Shown here in pieces: positions 18,189-27,183 of a stretch of 64,000 bases of DNA. The notes beneath the pieces were generated by a model that saw nothing but the letters and a program-made list of their open reading frames with translations, ran no database searches and had not been told where the DNA came from. The DNA lies in the NCBI RefSeq assembly GCF_014926405.1, contig NZ_JACXXJ020000005.1:129001-193000 (forward strand), in the 5' to 3' direction. Numbering within the stretch: position 1 is the first letter of the stretch; each line of letters begins with the position of its first letter. Made by a program: the position numbers and the translations under genes. The stretch is from Agrobacterium vitis (GTDB lineage: Bacteria > Pseudomonadota > Alphaproteobacteria > Rhizobiales > Rhizobiaceae).

Positions 18189-18938
18189 ATGACGGCATGT
18201 GAAAGTTGCCGGGACGGGACGGCGTTCGACCTCCCGTTTTCCATGGCATTTCAGCCAATTGTTGATGTCCGAACTAGCGCTGTGTTTGGGTATGAAGCGC
18301 TGGTGCGTGGCACGGACGGTGCCGGTGCCGCCACGGTCATGGCCGGTATCAATATGCAAAATCGCTATGCCTTTGATCAAAACTGTCGAGTTAAGGCCAT
18401 TGAACTGGCGGCGTCCTTGCTACCGGAGACGTCAACGGCAAAGCTGTCCATCAATTTCATGCCCAATGCCGTTTATGAGCCGCGCGCCTGTATTCGTCTG
18501 ACGCTGAATACGGCTGAACGGGTCGGTTTTCCCCTGGATCGGATTCTGTTTGAATTTACCGAAAACGAGCGGATCGATACCGATCATCTGCTCAACATTC
18601 TGAAAACCTATCGCAGCATTGGCTTCAAGACGGCGATTGACGATTTTGGCGCGGGCCATGCCGGGCTGACGCTTCTGGCGAAATTTCAGCCCGATATCGT
18701 CAAGCTGGATATGGAACTGGTGCGCGGTATCGATCAGGATCGCGCCAAGCGGATCGTGTTGCGCCATACGCTGGCGATGTTGACGGAGTTCGGCATTCTT
18801 CCCCTGTGTGAAGGGGTCGAGACCAAGGAAGAGCTGGATGTGCTGAAGGATATGGGCGTGCCCTATATTCAGGGCTATCTTCTCGCCCGCCCAGCGTTTG
18901 AACGGTTCGATCAACCGGATCTTGCGCTCCTGTCGTGA
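18189..18938 (+). CDS. Stand-alone EAL-domain protein, probable c-di-GMP phosphodiesterase
   Basis: The whole 249-residue protein is one EAL domain. The family motif reads YEALVRG (Glu36). The metal ligands are in DDFGAGHAG, the catalytic Lys in IVKLDMELVR, and Glu in LCEGVETKEEL, and the QGY motif is near the C-terminus. All catalytic positions I can check are kept, so hydrolysis of c-di-GMP to pGpG is likely. There is no GGDEF, PAS or membrane part, so input must come from partner proteins or expression. The N-terminus has two close Cys (C4, C7), which could be redox- or metal-sensitive. The start was chosen for GGGAG upstream. Confidence 0.87.
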   Translation: MTACESCRDGTAFDLPFSMAFQPIVDVRTSAVFGYEALVRGTDGAGAATVMAGINMQNRYAFDQNCRVKAIELAASLLPETSTAKLSINFMPNAVYEPRACIRLTLNTAERVGFPLDRILFEFTENERIDTDHLLNILKTYRSIGFKTAIDDFGAGHAGLTLLAKFQPDIVKLDMELVRGIDQDRAKRIVLRHTLAMLTEFGILPLCEGVETKEELDVLKDMGVPYIQGYLLARPAFERFDQPDLALLS

Positions 18939-18990
18939 CAGTCCTTATGCCTGGACGTGTGGCGGCAAGCGCTGCCTCACAGATCCCGGA

Positions 18991-19935
18991 TCAGCCGCCG
19001 ATATGCCGTTCGCCGCGCTGCTTGGCCAGCGCAATCTGTTTCTGGCGTTGACGGTAGCGATCCCGGTCTTCTTCTGTGCGGGTCTCATAGCAATGGCTGC
19101 ACGATACACCAGCCTCGTAATAGGGCGAGGTCAATTCTTCCGGGGTGATCGGATTGCGGCAGGCGTGGCAGAGTTGGTGGTCGCCCTCCTTCAATCCGTG
19201 GGTCACGGACACGCGCTCATCGAACACGAAACAGGCACCGTCCCAAAGGCTTTCTTCCTCCGGCACGTTTTCCAGATATTTCAGGATACCGCCCTTCAGA
19301 TGGTAGACCTCTTCGAAGCCTTGTTGCTTCATGAAGGCCGTGGCCTTTTCGCAGCGGATGCCGCCGGTGCAATACATGGCGATTTTCGGCTTGTTATGCA
19401 GGCCGGGATTGTTTTTCACCCAATCGGGAAATTCGCGGAAGGTTTTGGTATTGGGGTCAACTGCACCCCGGAATATGCCGATGGCGGTCTCGTAATCGTT
19501 GCGGGTGTCGATGACGATGGTGTCCGGATCGGAAATCAGCGTGTTCCAGTCCTTGGGATCAACATAGGTGCCAACGATCTTGTTTGGGTCGATATCCTCG
19601 ACCCCCATCGTGACGATCTCTTTTTTCAGCTTCACTTTCATGCGCACGAACGGCATTTTCGACGCCCGGCTTTCCTTGTGCTCAAGGCTGGAAAATTCCG
19701 GCTGGGCGCGCAGATAGGCCAGCACCGTGGCAATGCCCGCATCCGTGCCGGCAATCGTGCCATTGATGCCTTCATGGGCCAAAAGCAACGTACCCTTGAC
19801 GCCCTGCGCCTTGCAGAGCGCATCAAGCGGCTCGCGGAAGCTTTCGAACCGCGCGAAGGACGCAAAATGATAGAGCGCGGCCACACAGAATGCGCCGCCC
19901 TCTTCATGGTGAAGATTTTGAAGATCGTCTGTCAT
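18991..19935 (-). CDS. trhO: tRNA uridine(34) hydroxylase, rhodanese type
   Basis: TrhO (formerly YceA) forms 5-hydroxyuridine at position 34 of tRNAs. The protein has an N-terminal acylphosphatase-like domain (about 15-110) with the [14 protein letters not shown] motif, and a rhodanese domain with active-site Cys189 in [13 protein letters not shown]-terminal Cys-rich tail follows (CHACRNP, then SCSHC), probably binding zinc. The Met at 19935 gives the usual length of about 314. A frame extending 12 codons further has no support. Neither start has a strong ribosome site. Confidence 0.92.
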   Translation of the reverse strand: MTDDLQNLHHEEGGAFCVAALYHFASFARFESFREPLDALCKAQGVKGTLLLAHEGINGTIAGTDAGIATVLAYLRAQPEFSSLEHKESRASKMPFVRMKVKLKKEIVTMGVEDIDPNKIVGTYVDPKDWNTLISDPDTIVIDTRNDYETAIGIFRGAVDPNTKTFREFPDWVKNNPGLHNKPKIAMYCTGGIRCEKATAFMKQQGFEEVYHLKGGILKYLENVPEEESLWDGACFVFDERVSVTHGLKEGDHQLCHACRNPITPEELTSPYYEAGVSCSHCYETRTEEDRDRYRQRQKQIALAKQRGERHIGG

Positions 19936-20011
19936 GGCGTGCGAAATACTGCCAATGCCGCCGGGAATCAACGAATTTCAGCAGGCGTATCGCGCTTTGA
20001 GTTTCGTCAAG

Positions 20012-20389
20012 TCATGCCGGTGGGTTGAAGACGCGAATCCGATGGCCGTCTGGATCGGTGGCGAGGAAAGTCCGCCCGAACTCCATATCGGTCGGTGCTT
20101 GCAGCATGGGCACGCCAAGCGCTTGCCATTGCGAGTGGAGATCATCGACATCCGCAGCCGTATCGGCCCGGATCGCCAGTTCGCAGCCACCGCCTGCGAT
20201 GCTTGCCGCAGGCTCAACGGTGTGGCGGGACCAGAGGCCGAGAATGAACCCGCCCGGCAGCGCGAACATGGCAAATGTCGCCGATAATTCGACAGGCGCA
20301 AGACCGAAGACCTGCTGATAGAAATGGGCGCTTGTCTCGGGTGCGTCGACGTAAAGAATGGTCATTTTCGGGGTCGAGGTGGTTGTCAT
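20012..20389 (-). CDS. VOC family (glyoxalase/bleomycin-resistance fold) protein
   Basis: A 125-residue vicinal-oxygen-chelate protein with the expected two beta-alpha-beta-beta-beta repeats. The first begins MTILYVDAPETSAHFYQQVFG and ends in the strand FILGLWSRH, and the second ends in ATDPDGHRIRVFNP. The final Asp-Pro-Asp-Gly-His turn is typical. Members bind or modify small hydrophobic molecules or confer antibiotic binding, and the ligand is not predictable. A clear GGAG ribosome site precedes the ATG. It lies downstream of a WYL-type regulator on the same strand (96 bp), which may control it. Confidence 0.85.
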   Translation of the reverse strand: MTTTSTPKMTILYVDAPETSAHFYQQVFGLAPVELSATFAMFALPGGFILGLWSRHTVEPAASIAGGGCELAIRADTAADVDDLHSQWQALGVPMLQAPTDMEFGRTFLATDPDGHRIRVFNPPA

Positions 20390-20485
20390 GGGAGCGTCTC
20401 CTTCAGGTTGACGCCCGGTTTGTAACCCAGCCTGCTGCCAAAAAATGGCAGGAGTGTTGATAGCTCTGCTCTTTTGTCTGACGCC

Positions 20486-21184
20486 CTAAAAAATCCGATC
20501 TGGAATGCTGTTATGCTCGCGCCATCGTTTCAGCAGGCTAGCCCGACGCACTGGATAGCGCAGGGCAAGTGTCTTGCACTCTCCAATGCGGTCGCAGCGA
20601 AAATGTCTGAAGTCATCGCGCAGCGTACACCATGCCAGCAAGATCCGTGCGCCTTCAAAGAATGTCAGGGCGAAGGGCCAGATATCGCGGTTGCTCGCCA
20701 CCCCTTTTTCATCCCGGTAGACGATATGCAGCACATGTTCTGCGCGGATCGCTTGCCGATATGGGCTGAGATCGGCCGGAAGCTGCCCCGCCGCTTTATC
20801 GCTTGGTCCGACCAGCAGGCTATTATCCTCAAGGCTGCGGCGAAGTTCGTCGGGCAGCACAGCGGTGATTTTCGCCAGGGCGTCGCGGGCGGCAAAGGCC
20901 AGATGCTGGTCGGTTCGTTGTGCGACAAAGCGGGAACCAAGCACCAGCGCTTCGATTTCCTGTGGGCTGAACATCAGGGGTGGCAGCATGTAGCCCGGAC
21001 GCAGCACATAGCCAAGACCGGCCTCTCCCTCGATACCGGCGCCCTGGCTCTGGAGCGTGGCGATGTCGCGGTAGAGCGTGCGGATGGAGACGCCCAGTTC
21101 TTCGGCCAACACCTGTCCGGTCACCGGGCGGCGATAGCGCCGTAGGATTTGCAGCAGGGAAAGAAGACGCTCGGACCGGGTCAT
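20486..21184 (-). CDS. YafY-type transcriptional regulator, HTH plus WYL domain
   Basis: A 232-residue regulator of the DeoR/YafY group. The N-terminal winged helix-turn-helix (RPVTGQVLAEELGVSIRTLY, about residues 16-35) is followed by a WYL-type ligand domain. That domain appears to sense nucleotides, nucleic acid or related molecules in other family members. The Met at 21184 begins the classic MTRSERLLSLLQ opening, so the long upstream extension (which overlaps the CHAD gene) is discarded. The VOC gene downstream on the same strand is the natural candidate target. Confidence 0.85.
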   Translation of the reverse strand: MTRSERLLSLLQILRRYRRPVTGQVLAEELGVSIRTLYRDIATLQSQGAGIEGEAGLGYVLRPGYMLPPLMFSPQEIEALVLGSRFVAQRTDQHLAFAARDALAKITAVLPDELRRSLEDNSLLVGPSDKAAGQLPADLSPYRQAIRAEHVLHIVYRDEKGVASNRDIWPFALTFFEGARILLAWCTLRDDFRHFRCDRIGECKTLALRYPVRRASLLKRWREHNSIPDRIF

Positions 21185-21194
21185 CAACTGTCGC

Positions 21195-22121
21195 CTATTG
21201 CGCTGCGGCCCGCAGCCATAGCGCCTCGATGACGGCCGGTTCAAGGTCGGGGCCATCGGCAAACAATGCATCCGCCACCTCAAGTGCTTGCCGACGCAGG
21301 GCTTGTTGCTGGCGGATGATGATGGCGAGCAGATGGGACAAAGTTTCGCCGCCAGCAAACAGGCTTGAGTCTTCATCCAGCACCGAGGTCAGCACCGAAA
21401 GGTCGTTTTCATGGCCCAGCAGATCGGCCAGTTGTTTGGCGGCACCGCGTTTCAACTCGATGGCGCTCGGCCAGAGATCGCGCAGCAAGGACAAATGCAT
21501 CCAATAGGTCTGGGTGGCCTTGCGCAGCGCATGGTAGCTTTCGGCCTCGCTGCCCTCGCGGCAGGCTGCAATGGCTGCTTCAGCGCGCTTGAAGGTCTTG
21601 GCCCAGGCCTTGGCAAATATCCGGGCGACCTTGGCGGGCCGGTCGTTGAACTCAATCCCCATGGCGACATCTGCCGCCTCACGGCAGCCGTCTGCCGCAT
21701 CGCGCATCACTGCGCTCTGGCCTGCCTCCAGACTGGCCGACAGCCGTTCATGGCGATTGGACAGGAGTGACCACGCCTGTTGCAGGGCATCGGCTTCTTC
21801 ATCGCTCAGGGTTGCTTCTTGAAGCGCCTCGACACTTTCCAGCAATGCGGCAGCGTCGCGAAGTGCTGAAAGGCTGCGGGCAATATCGCCTAGCCGCCGG
21901 TTTTCACGGCGACGCAGATCGGCAATGGCCGGGGCGATCAGCCGGTAGAGAGCTCTGGCGCGCTTCAGTTTGCGGCGCGCAAGATGAACGGCCCGATCCC
22001 GCTCGTCGGCCTGGGCTTCGGCGCCCCTATCAAGATCGGCTGCGGCAGCCTGCAAAAGCGCGCCCAGCATCCCGGCAATGGCGGTGCCTGTCTTCAGGTC
22101 AGGCCTTAAGCGATAGGCCAT
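21195..22121 (-). CDS. CHAD domain protein
   Basis: A 308-residue all-helical CHAD (conserved histidine alpha-helical) protein. Conserved basic and histidine positions are visible: HLARRKLKRARALYRL in the first helical bundle and SYHALRKATQTYWMHLSLLR in the second. CHAD domains bind inorganic polyphosphate and locate to polyphosphate granules in other bacteria. The gene overlaps the CYTH gene upstream by 23 bp, as expected for a translationally coupled pair. In many bacteria CYTH and CHAD are fused into one protein. The start at 22121 (MAYRLRPDLK) is chosen over a longer frame that runs inside the CYTH gene. Confidence 0.87.
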   Translation of the reverse strand: MAYRLRPDLKTGTAIAGMLGALLQAAAADLDRGAEAQADERDRAVHLARRKLKRARALYRLIAPAIADLRRRENRRLGDIARSLSALRDAAALLESVEALQEATLSDEEADALQQAWSLLSNRHERLSASLEAGQSAVMRDAADGCREAADVAMGIEFNDRPAKVARIFAKAWAKTFKRAEAAIAACREGSEAESYHALRKATQTYWMHLSLLRDLWPSAIELKRGAAKQLADLLGHENDLSVLTSVLDEDSSLFAGGETLSHLLAIIIRQQQALRRQALEVADALFADGPDLEPAVIEALWLRAAAQ

Positions 22122-22593
22122 TGCGCCTTTCCGTCTGTGGCGTCGAGGTTGCCAGCCATTGGTTGGAATAGCGCCCGTCGCCGGTGACTTCCCGTCCGAC
22201 CCAAGGCGGCAGCGGTGGGTCTTCGCAGTCATTTTCAAGTTCGACCTCGGCCACCACAAGCCCGGCATGCGCGCCAGCGAAGACATCGACTTCCCAGAGA
22301 TAGCCGCCATATTCAACATTGTAGCGGGTTTTTTCGATGACGTTGCCCTGGGCTTTGTCGATCATTTCCAGCCCGTCGGCGAGCGGGATTTCATATTCGA
22401 ATTCATCGCGGCTGAGGCCAACATGACCAATCTTGATGGTCAGCAGCGCATCGGCCCGGTCGCGGATGCGGATGCGCACGGAACGATCTGCCCCCGACAG
22501 GATATATCCCTGCTGAAAGCTGCTGGATTTGCTGACATGCTGACGCCAAGTGTCTGTGCGGACCAGGAATTTTCTTTCGATTTCCTTTGCCAT
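22099..22593 (-). CDS. CYTH domain triphosphatase-like protein
   Basis: A 164-residue triphosphate-tunnel enzyme. The family signature EIERKFLV is at residues 4-11, giving the ExExK metal- and phosphate-binding motif. Alternating charged residues on the tunnel strands (RIRIRDR, TIKIG, EFEYEIP, KTRYNV, EVDVFAG, VAEVELE) are all present. Proteins of this size hydrolyse inorganic tripolyphosphate or thiamine triphosphate. Adenylate cyclase activity is less likely. It is coupled to the CHAD gene by overlap, so a joint role in polyphosphate or triphosphate metabolism is probable. Which compound it hydrolyses cannot be told. Confidence 0.9.
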   Translation of the reverse strand: MAKEIERKFLVRTDTWRQHVSKSSSFQQGYILSGADRSVRIRIRDRADALLTIKIGHVGLSRDEFEYEIPLADGLEMIDKAQGNVIEKTRYNVEYGGYLWEVDVFAGAHAGLVVAEVELENDCEDPPLPPWVGREVTGDGRYSNQWLATSTPQTERRNGLSLKA

Positions 22594-22752
22594 GGCTGCT
22601 TTCCGTCACGTTAAAATCGATTTCACTCTATAGTATGACGCCGGTTTGACAATAGTTCCATCGATCCTTGAATTGCTGCTGCGCGCATTTGCCTCGACAG
22701 GGCAGTTTTCACGCGCTAATCAGGAGCATCTAATCGTTTGAAAGGTATGTTC

Positions 22753-23391
22753 ATGACTGCGAAGACTGACAGATTGTTGGCGGTGCTCAAGCTTCAGCCA
22801 GTTGTTCCCGTGCTGATCATCGACGACGTCGAAACCGCCGTGCCGCTGGCCCGGGCGCTGGTGGCCGGTGGGCTGAAAGCCATCGAAATCACCATGCGCA
22901 CGCCAGCCGCGCTGGAAGCGATTTCGCGGGTGGCCGCCGAGGTCGAAGGGGCTGTGGCCGGTGCCGGGACCATTCTCAACCCTGCCCATTTCGAAGCTGC
23001 GCTGAAAGCCGGGTCGCAGTTCATCGTCAGCCCCGGCACGACGCCGGAATTGCTGGCGGCTGCCGCCGGGTCCGATGTGCCACTGCTGCCGGGTGCGGCC
23101 ACGGCCAGCGAAGTGATGACCCTGCGCGAAAAGGGCTATGAAGTGCTAAAATTCTTCCCCGCCGAACAGGCGGGGGGGGCGGCCTATCTGAAATCGCTGT
23201 CCTCGCCGCTGGCAGGCACGCTGTTTTGCCCGACAGGCGGCATTTCACTGAAGAATGCCAGGGATTATCTGTCGCTGCCAAACGTCGTCTGCGTCGGCGG
23301 CTCCTGGGTGGCGCCTAAAGAACTGGTCGCTGCGGGCGATTGGGCCGGCATTACCAAGCTGGCCGTTGAGGCCTGCGCGCTGAAAGGCTGA
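22753..23391 (+). CDS. eda: 2-dehydro-3-deoxy-phosphogluconate (KDPG) aldolase
   Basis: Splits KDPG into pyruvate and glyceraldehyde 3-phosphate, the last step of the Entner-Doudoroff pathway, the main glucose route in rhizobia. The 212-residue length matches the family. Catalytic Glu45 lies in AIEITMRTP and the Schiff-base Lys133 in VLKFFPAE. The phosphate loop CPTGGIS is near residue 161. The Met at 22753 has AAAGG 7 bases before it. A Met two codons earlier and a TTG further up are weaker. The rest of the pathway (edd, zwf, pgl) is not in the window. Confidence 0.95.
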   Translation: MTAKTDRLLAVLKLQPVVPVLIIDDVETAVPLARALVAGGLKAIEITMRTPAALEAISRVAAEVEGAVAGAGTILNPAHFEAALKAGSQFIVSPGTTPELLAAAAGSDVPLLPGAATASEVMTLREKGYEVLKFFPAEQAGGAAYLKSLSSPLAGTLFCPTGGISLKNARDYLSLPNVVCVGGSWVAPKELVAAGDWAGITKLAVEACALKG

Positions 23392-23491
23392 ACTACAAGC
23401 GGCGGCATATGTCGTAATTTGACGCCCGCGTCTTGGGAAAGGGCGCGGGCGTTCCTATCTCTCTTCTAGCTGAAATATTAGGGAGAAGAGA

Positions 23492-24196
23492 ATGATCGAC
23501 GCCAAAAAGCTCCTCACGCAGTTTCTGGGATCGCAGATCCCGGGCATCGGCGGTTCTGTTCGCAAGAGGGGTGATGACGCCGCAAGCTATGCCAAGTCCA
23601 ATCCCTGGAAGACCGGCGCGCTGGTCTCCGTGCTGCTCGGCACCAAGACCGGACGGTCGCTGGCCGGAGGCGCGCTGAAGGTTGGCGGCCTGGCGCTGGT
23701 AGCCGGTCTCGGCTACCGCGCCTATCGCAATTACCAGTCCGGCAAGGCCCCGGAAGAGTTGCGCGCCCTGCCGGAACTGCCCGCCCCACCGGAAAATTCC
23801 GGCTTTGATCCGGCAACCTCGTTCAGCAATGATTTCGCGCTCACCCTGATCAAGGCGATGATCGCCGCGGCGAAGGCCGATGGCCATATCGACGAAGGCG
23901 AGCGCGCCAATATCATGGAAAAACTGCATGTCGAGGAACTCGGCGATGAGGCGGAGGCCTTTATTCGTGCAGAACTGGACAACCCGACCGATCTCGATGC
24001 GCTGGTGGCTGCTGCCCGCACCGAGGAGCAGAAGGTCGAGCTCTATACGGCCTCGCGTTTGACCATCGATCCCGATACCCGCGCCGAGCGCGGCTATCTT
24101 GACCTTCTGGCTGGACGCCTTGGGCTTGCCGATGGGTTGATCGACCATATTGAGGCGACGGTGGCTGCGGCCAAGGTCGAGACGCCGGCTGTCTGA
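23492..24196 (+). CDS. DUF533/TerB-like protein
   Basis: A 234-residue protein. A Gly-rich hydrophobic stretch (about 48-77, GALVSVLLGTKTGRSL, then GLALVAGLGYRAYRNY) could lie in or on the membrane. It is followed by a helical C-terminal region (about 108-230) like the DUF533/TerB fold, with acidic patches (AKADGHIDEGERANIM) resembling the metal-binding helices of TerB. The exact function is unknown for the family. GGGAGAAGAG gives a good ribosome site, and an intrinsic terminator follows, so the gene is probably transcribed alone. Confidence 0.82.
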   Translation: MIDAKKLLTQFLGSQIPGIGGSVRKRGDDAASYAKSNPWKTGALVSVLLGTKTGRSLAGGALKVGGLALVAGLGYRAYRNYQSGKAPEELRALPELPAPPENSGFDPATSFSNDFALTLIKAMIAAAKADGHIDEGERANIMEKLHVEELGDEAEAFIRAELDNPTDLDALVAAARTEEQKVELYTASRLTIDPDTRAERGYLDLLAGRLGLADGLIDHIEATVAAAKVETPAV

Positions 24197-24214
24197 GACT
24201 GACGCCCAACAAAA

Positions 24215-24240
24215 GCAACGGCGGAAATCGCCGTTGCCTT
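24215..24240 (+). terminator. Intrinsic terminator after DUF533 gene
   Basis: GCAACGGCG and CGCCGTTGC form a perfect 9-bp stem with a 5-base loop (GAAAT), followed by CTT and a short pyrimidine run. Confidence 0.75.
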
Positions 24241-24290
24241 CCCGTTACGGCTGGCATAATCCTGACCTGTGATACGAACAGGGGAGCATC

Positions 24291-24980
24291 ATGCAGGATC
24301 TGAAGACCTATCGCGTTGCGGCGCCAGCTCCAGTGCGGCTCGAGGGCCGCTATGTGCTGGTCGAGCCCTTTGTCCGCGAGCAGCATCTGTCGGCCCTGTG
24401 GTCCGGGCTTGGCGGCGGCGATGCCGTTAACCAGGCGCTGCGCTATTTTCCTAATGACGACTTTTCCGGTGTCGAGGTCTTCGGTGACTGGCTGGAGGGT
24501 GCCAATGCCAGCGGCAGCCTGATTACTCATATTTTCCGCTCTAAGGCCGATGGGTCCATTGTTGGCATGGCCAGCCTGATGCGGCCCGATCCAAAAAACG
24601 GCGTGGTCGAGGTTGGATCGGTCGCGCACGGCCCGGCAATGAAACGCTCACCGCTGTCGAGCGAAGCGCATTATCTTCTGGCGAGACATGTGTTCGAGGA
24701 TCTGGGCTACCGGCGCTACGAGTGGAAATGTCATAATGACAACGAGCCGAGCAAGATCACGGCGCGCCGCTACGGCTTCACATTCGAGGGCGTGTTTCGC
24801 CAGCATATGATTTCCAAGGGAAAGAACCGCGATACGGCCTGGTTCTCGATCATTGATACCGATTGGCCCCTCGTTAAAGCCGGGTTCGACGGCTGGCTTG
24901 ATCCTGACAATTTCGATGCCGATGGCCATCAGAAACAGCGGCTTGAGGATATTCGAGCCGCTTTGAGGACTGCGCCATGA
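24291..24980 (+). CDS. GNAT acetyltransferase, RimJ/RimL-like
   Basis: A 229-residue N-acetyltransferase. It has the order of strands and helices of the RimJ/RimL branch, with the segment GMASLMRPDPKNGVVEVGSV as the central beta-hairpin. The acetyl-CoA region runs to YRRYEWKCHNDNEPSKITARRYGF, a motif typical of the group that acetylates protein N-termini or small amines (cut here to under 25 residues by family habit, positions about 143-166). The substrate cannot be predicted. The next gene overlaps the last four bases (ATGA), so the two are translationally coupled. Confidence 0.85.
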   Translation: MQDLKTYRVAAPAPVRLEGRYVLVEPFVREQHLSALWSGLGGGDAVNQALRYFPNDDFSGVEVFGDWLEGANASGSLITHIFRSKADGSIVGMASLMRPDPKNGVVEVGSVAHGPAMKRSPLSSEAHYLLARHVFEDLGYRRYEWKCHNDNEPSKITARRYGFTFEGVFRQHMISKGKNRDTAWFSIIDTDWPLVKAGFDGWLDPDNFDADGHQKQRLEDIRAALRTAP

Positions 24981-25189
24981 GCCCGCGCGATAAGAATTCG
25001 GCGATTGCCGCTGGCCTGATCATTCTGGGCTTCGGACTGGCCATGGTGTTCCTGCCCAATCTGGTCCTGTGGATCGGGCAATTTTCGCCGCTTCTGGCCG
25101 CTGCGGTCGGCTCTCTGGTGCTGCTATCGTTTTTCCTGATCTTCTGGCTCAGGGCTCGCTATCAGCGGCGTCACCCGGATGACAGGTGA
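24977..25189 (+). CDS. Small two-helix membrane protein
   Basis: A 70-residue product with two hydrophobic helices (about 9-29, AAGLIILGFGLAMVFLPNLVL, split by a short loop, and 39-58) and a very basic C-terminus (RARYQRRHPDDR). By the positive-inside rule the C-terminus is probably cytoplasmic. It is coupled to the GNAT gene by an ATGA overlap. Its 3' end overlaps the convergent nickel/cobalt transporter gene by 19 bp. No family is recognised. Confidence 0.7.
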   Translation: MSPRDKNSAIAAGLIILGFGLAMVFLPNLVLWIGQFSPLLAAAVGSLVLLSFFLIFWLRARYQRRHPDDR

Positions 25190-26322
25190 TAGCCTTGCAG
25201 GGAGGCGGCCAGCAGCAGGCTTCCGACCAGGATGATGAACAGCGCGCCGCCGATCTCGATGGCAAGGCCGACGCGGTAGGCGGTATGGGAGCCTTGGCCC
25301 GCCAGCCGCACCGCCAAACCCTTGGCACCGACGGCAGCGATGGCAAGTGCCGAAACGGTGATCGCGGTTCCCGCCGCCATGGCGAAGACCGATAGAATGC
25401 CGCCGAGATAGAGCTGGTTCAGCATAGCGAAGGTCATGACCAGCAGCGCGCCGGAACAGGGGCGAAGGCCAACGGCGACAATGGCCGACCAGGCTTCCTT
25501 GACGCTGAAATGCTCGGCACCGACCATGGCTGGCGAAGGCAGATGGCTGCGGCCGCAATCCACGCAGATTTCGCCCTCACGCGGCATATGACGGTCGCTC
25601 TCGGCTACATCGGCCAGGAACCGCAGGCCAGTTCCTGAAGACGATGCGGATTTTGTATTCGCTGGTTGTGGCGCATTGAACAGGCTAGCCGTGACGCCGC
25701 CCGATGGGATCTCTCCCGAACGCCGGCCGGAAAATGCAAGGACCTGCACAGGCTGGCGATGTCGGAAAACCTCGCCCAGCTTGCGCACCAGCAGCCAGAC
25801 GCCAAAGGCGACCACCAGCGCGAAACTGGCGGCTTCCATGGCGTCGGTTGCCCGCGTCAGTGTGATGCCGCTGCCGCGCAGGGCGAGAAACATCACACCC
25901 ACCGTGACGATGGCGACGATGGCCTGCAAAATCGAAGAGGCGATGGAAATGGCGATGCCGCGCTTCAGCTCCAGCTCATTGGCGACCATATAGGACGAGA
26001 TCACCGCCTTGCCGTGGCCGGGGCCTGCGGCATGAAACACCCCGTAAGCGAAGGACAGGCCGATTAATACCCAGAGCTGGTGCGGATCGTCGCGCATACC
26101 GCGCAACGCCTCGGTCAGCGCCCGGTAGAAAGCCTGTTGATGGGTGTTGATCCACAACATCACACCCGCCAGCGGTCCGTCCATCTGAAAGGACGGTTCG
26201 GCGGTGCCGATGCCAAGCGGCGAACCCGCATGGGCCAGTGTAGCGGTGAGTGTCGCGGCAAGAGCGACCGCTACGAGAAGGGGTGTGCTTGAAGCCCGTC
26301 GATATTGCGTCGGCGTCAACAT
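25171..26322 (-). CDS. Nickel/cobalt transporter, RcnA/NicO-like
   Basis: A 383-residue membrane protein of the NicO/RcnA group that exports or moves Ni2+ or Co2+. The metal-site helix motif HAAGPGHGKAVISSYMVAN lies at about 115-133, followed by further helices and the late motif GLRPCSGALLVMTFAM. Between helices there is a long loop (about 200-265) with a C-x2-C and nearby His (GEICVDCGRSHLPS), a plausible metal-sensing or delivery insertion. The start codon overlaps the end of the DUF1007 gene by 7 bp, so they form an operon. The N-terminus looks like a signal-anchor. Confidence 0.85.
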   Translation of the reverse strand: MLTPTQYRRASSTPLLVAVALAATLTATLAHAGSPLGIGTAEPSFQMDGPLAGVMLWINTHQQAFYRALTEALRGMRDDPHQLWVLIGLSFAYGVFHAAGPGHGKAVISSYMVANELELKRGIAISIASSILQAIVAIVTVGVMFLALRGSGITLTRATDAMEAASFALVVAFGVWLLVRKLGEVFRHRQPVQVLAFSGRRSGEIPSGGVTASLFNAPQPANTKSASSSGTGLRFLADVAESDRHMPREGEICVDCGRSHLPSPAMVGAEHFSVKEAWSAIVAVGLRPCSGALLVMTFAMLNQLYLGGILSVFAMAAGTAITVSALAIAAVGAKGLAVRLAGQGSHTAYRVGLAIEIGGALFIILVGSLLLAASLQGYHLSSG

Positions 26323-26975
26323 GCCAGGTCGAGCCTCGTTGCAAACAGCTTGCCCATGTCGGTGCCGGTCGGATCGTTGAAAAAGGCTTCGGTCAGACTG
26401 GCCTGGTTCTGCTTGATCACGTCATCGGGATTGGGCCGGACCACGGTGCGCTTGCATTTCTTAAGCGCGTCGCCGGTCTCTACGATGTCGCCATCCTTTT
26501 TGAAGTCGATGGCGGTATAGAGGGTCGGATCGTGAACGCCGAAGCTGAGATTGCCCTTGATCGGAATGGGCTTTTCCGGCTTGACGATAAAGAACACCAG
26601 CAATTGATTGTCTTTATAATCGGCGTTGAACACCTGCGGCTTGGCGACGTTGACGGTTGCGCCGCTGGCACTGATGAAGGTGAAATAACCATAGTCGCCA
26701 AGCGAGCTTCTGATCGTATTGGCGATATCCTGCAACTCGCTATGGTCGAGCTTCAGGTCGCCGTTCTTGTCGAAATCCAGCATGACGCTGGAAGAAAACA
26801 CCTCGTCGAATCGCCAGGTATTGCGCAATTCCTTGATGGTATTGTCCGCTCCCGCCACCACTTCCAGCCGGGCCTGAACGAAGACATGCGGATGGGCAAA
26901 AGCCGCGGGCGCCGACAGGCCCACAAAGCCTGCAACAAGAAAACCGGCGAGAAGAAGAGGTCTAGCTATGTTCAT
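26316..26975 (-). CDS. DUF1007 family periplasmic protein
   Basis: A 219-residue secreted protein. The Met at 26975 gives a clear signal peptide (MNIARPLLLAGFLVAGFVGL, cleavage likely after AFA), after which the mature N-terminus begins HPHVFVQ, a His-x-His that could bind metal as an N-terminal ligand. The body contains EF-hand-like acidic stretches (DFDKNGDLKLDHSE). DUF1007 genes are widely paired with NicO-type nickel/cobalt transporters. Here the two overlap by 7 bp, so a periplasmic metal-handling partner is the best guess. A longer upstream frame lacks the signal peptide at its end and is rejected. Confidence 0.85.
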   Translation of the reverse strand: MNIARPLLLAGFLVAGFVGLSAPAAFAHPHVFVQARLEVVAGADNTIKELRNTWRFDEVFSSSVMLDFDKNGDLKLDHSELQDIANTIRSSLGDYGYFTFISASGATVNVAKPQVFNADYKDNQLLVFFIVKPEKPIPIKGNLSFGVHDPTLYTAIDFKKDGDIVETGDALKKCKRTVVRPNPDDVIKQNQASLTEAFFNDPTGTDMGKLFATRLDLAC

Positions 26976-27183
26976 CTGCGCCCTAACCGCTGCATATATT
27001 GAATGCGACAGCGAGCCATTGGAAACATAGAGGACGCGCTGTGTTGTCGGCGTCGCATGGACGCATCGCATTTATATTCACGGTCTGTGGTGGCCAAGCA
27101 ATAGGACGGAAATAGGGCCGCCGACTTTTGCCTTGGAAAAGTGAAGAGGGCATTCTGAGATGAAACGGGCGCCCGGCCTGTCG

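Noticed and set aside
18898..20028. Long open frame on the plus strand opposite trhO
   Set aside because: It is the complementary-strand shadow of trhO, has no recognisable domain, and trhO has a full catalytic motif.
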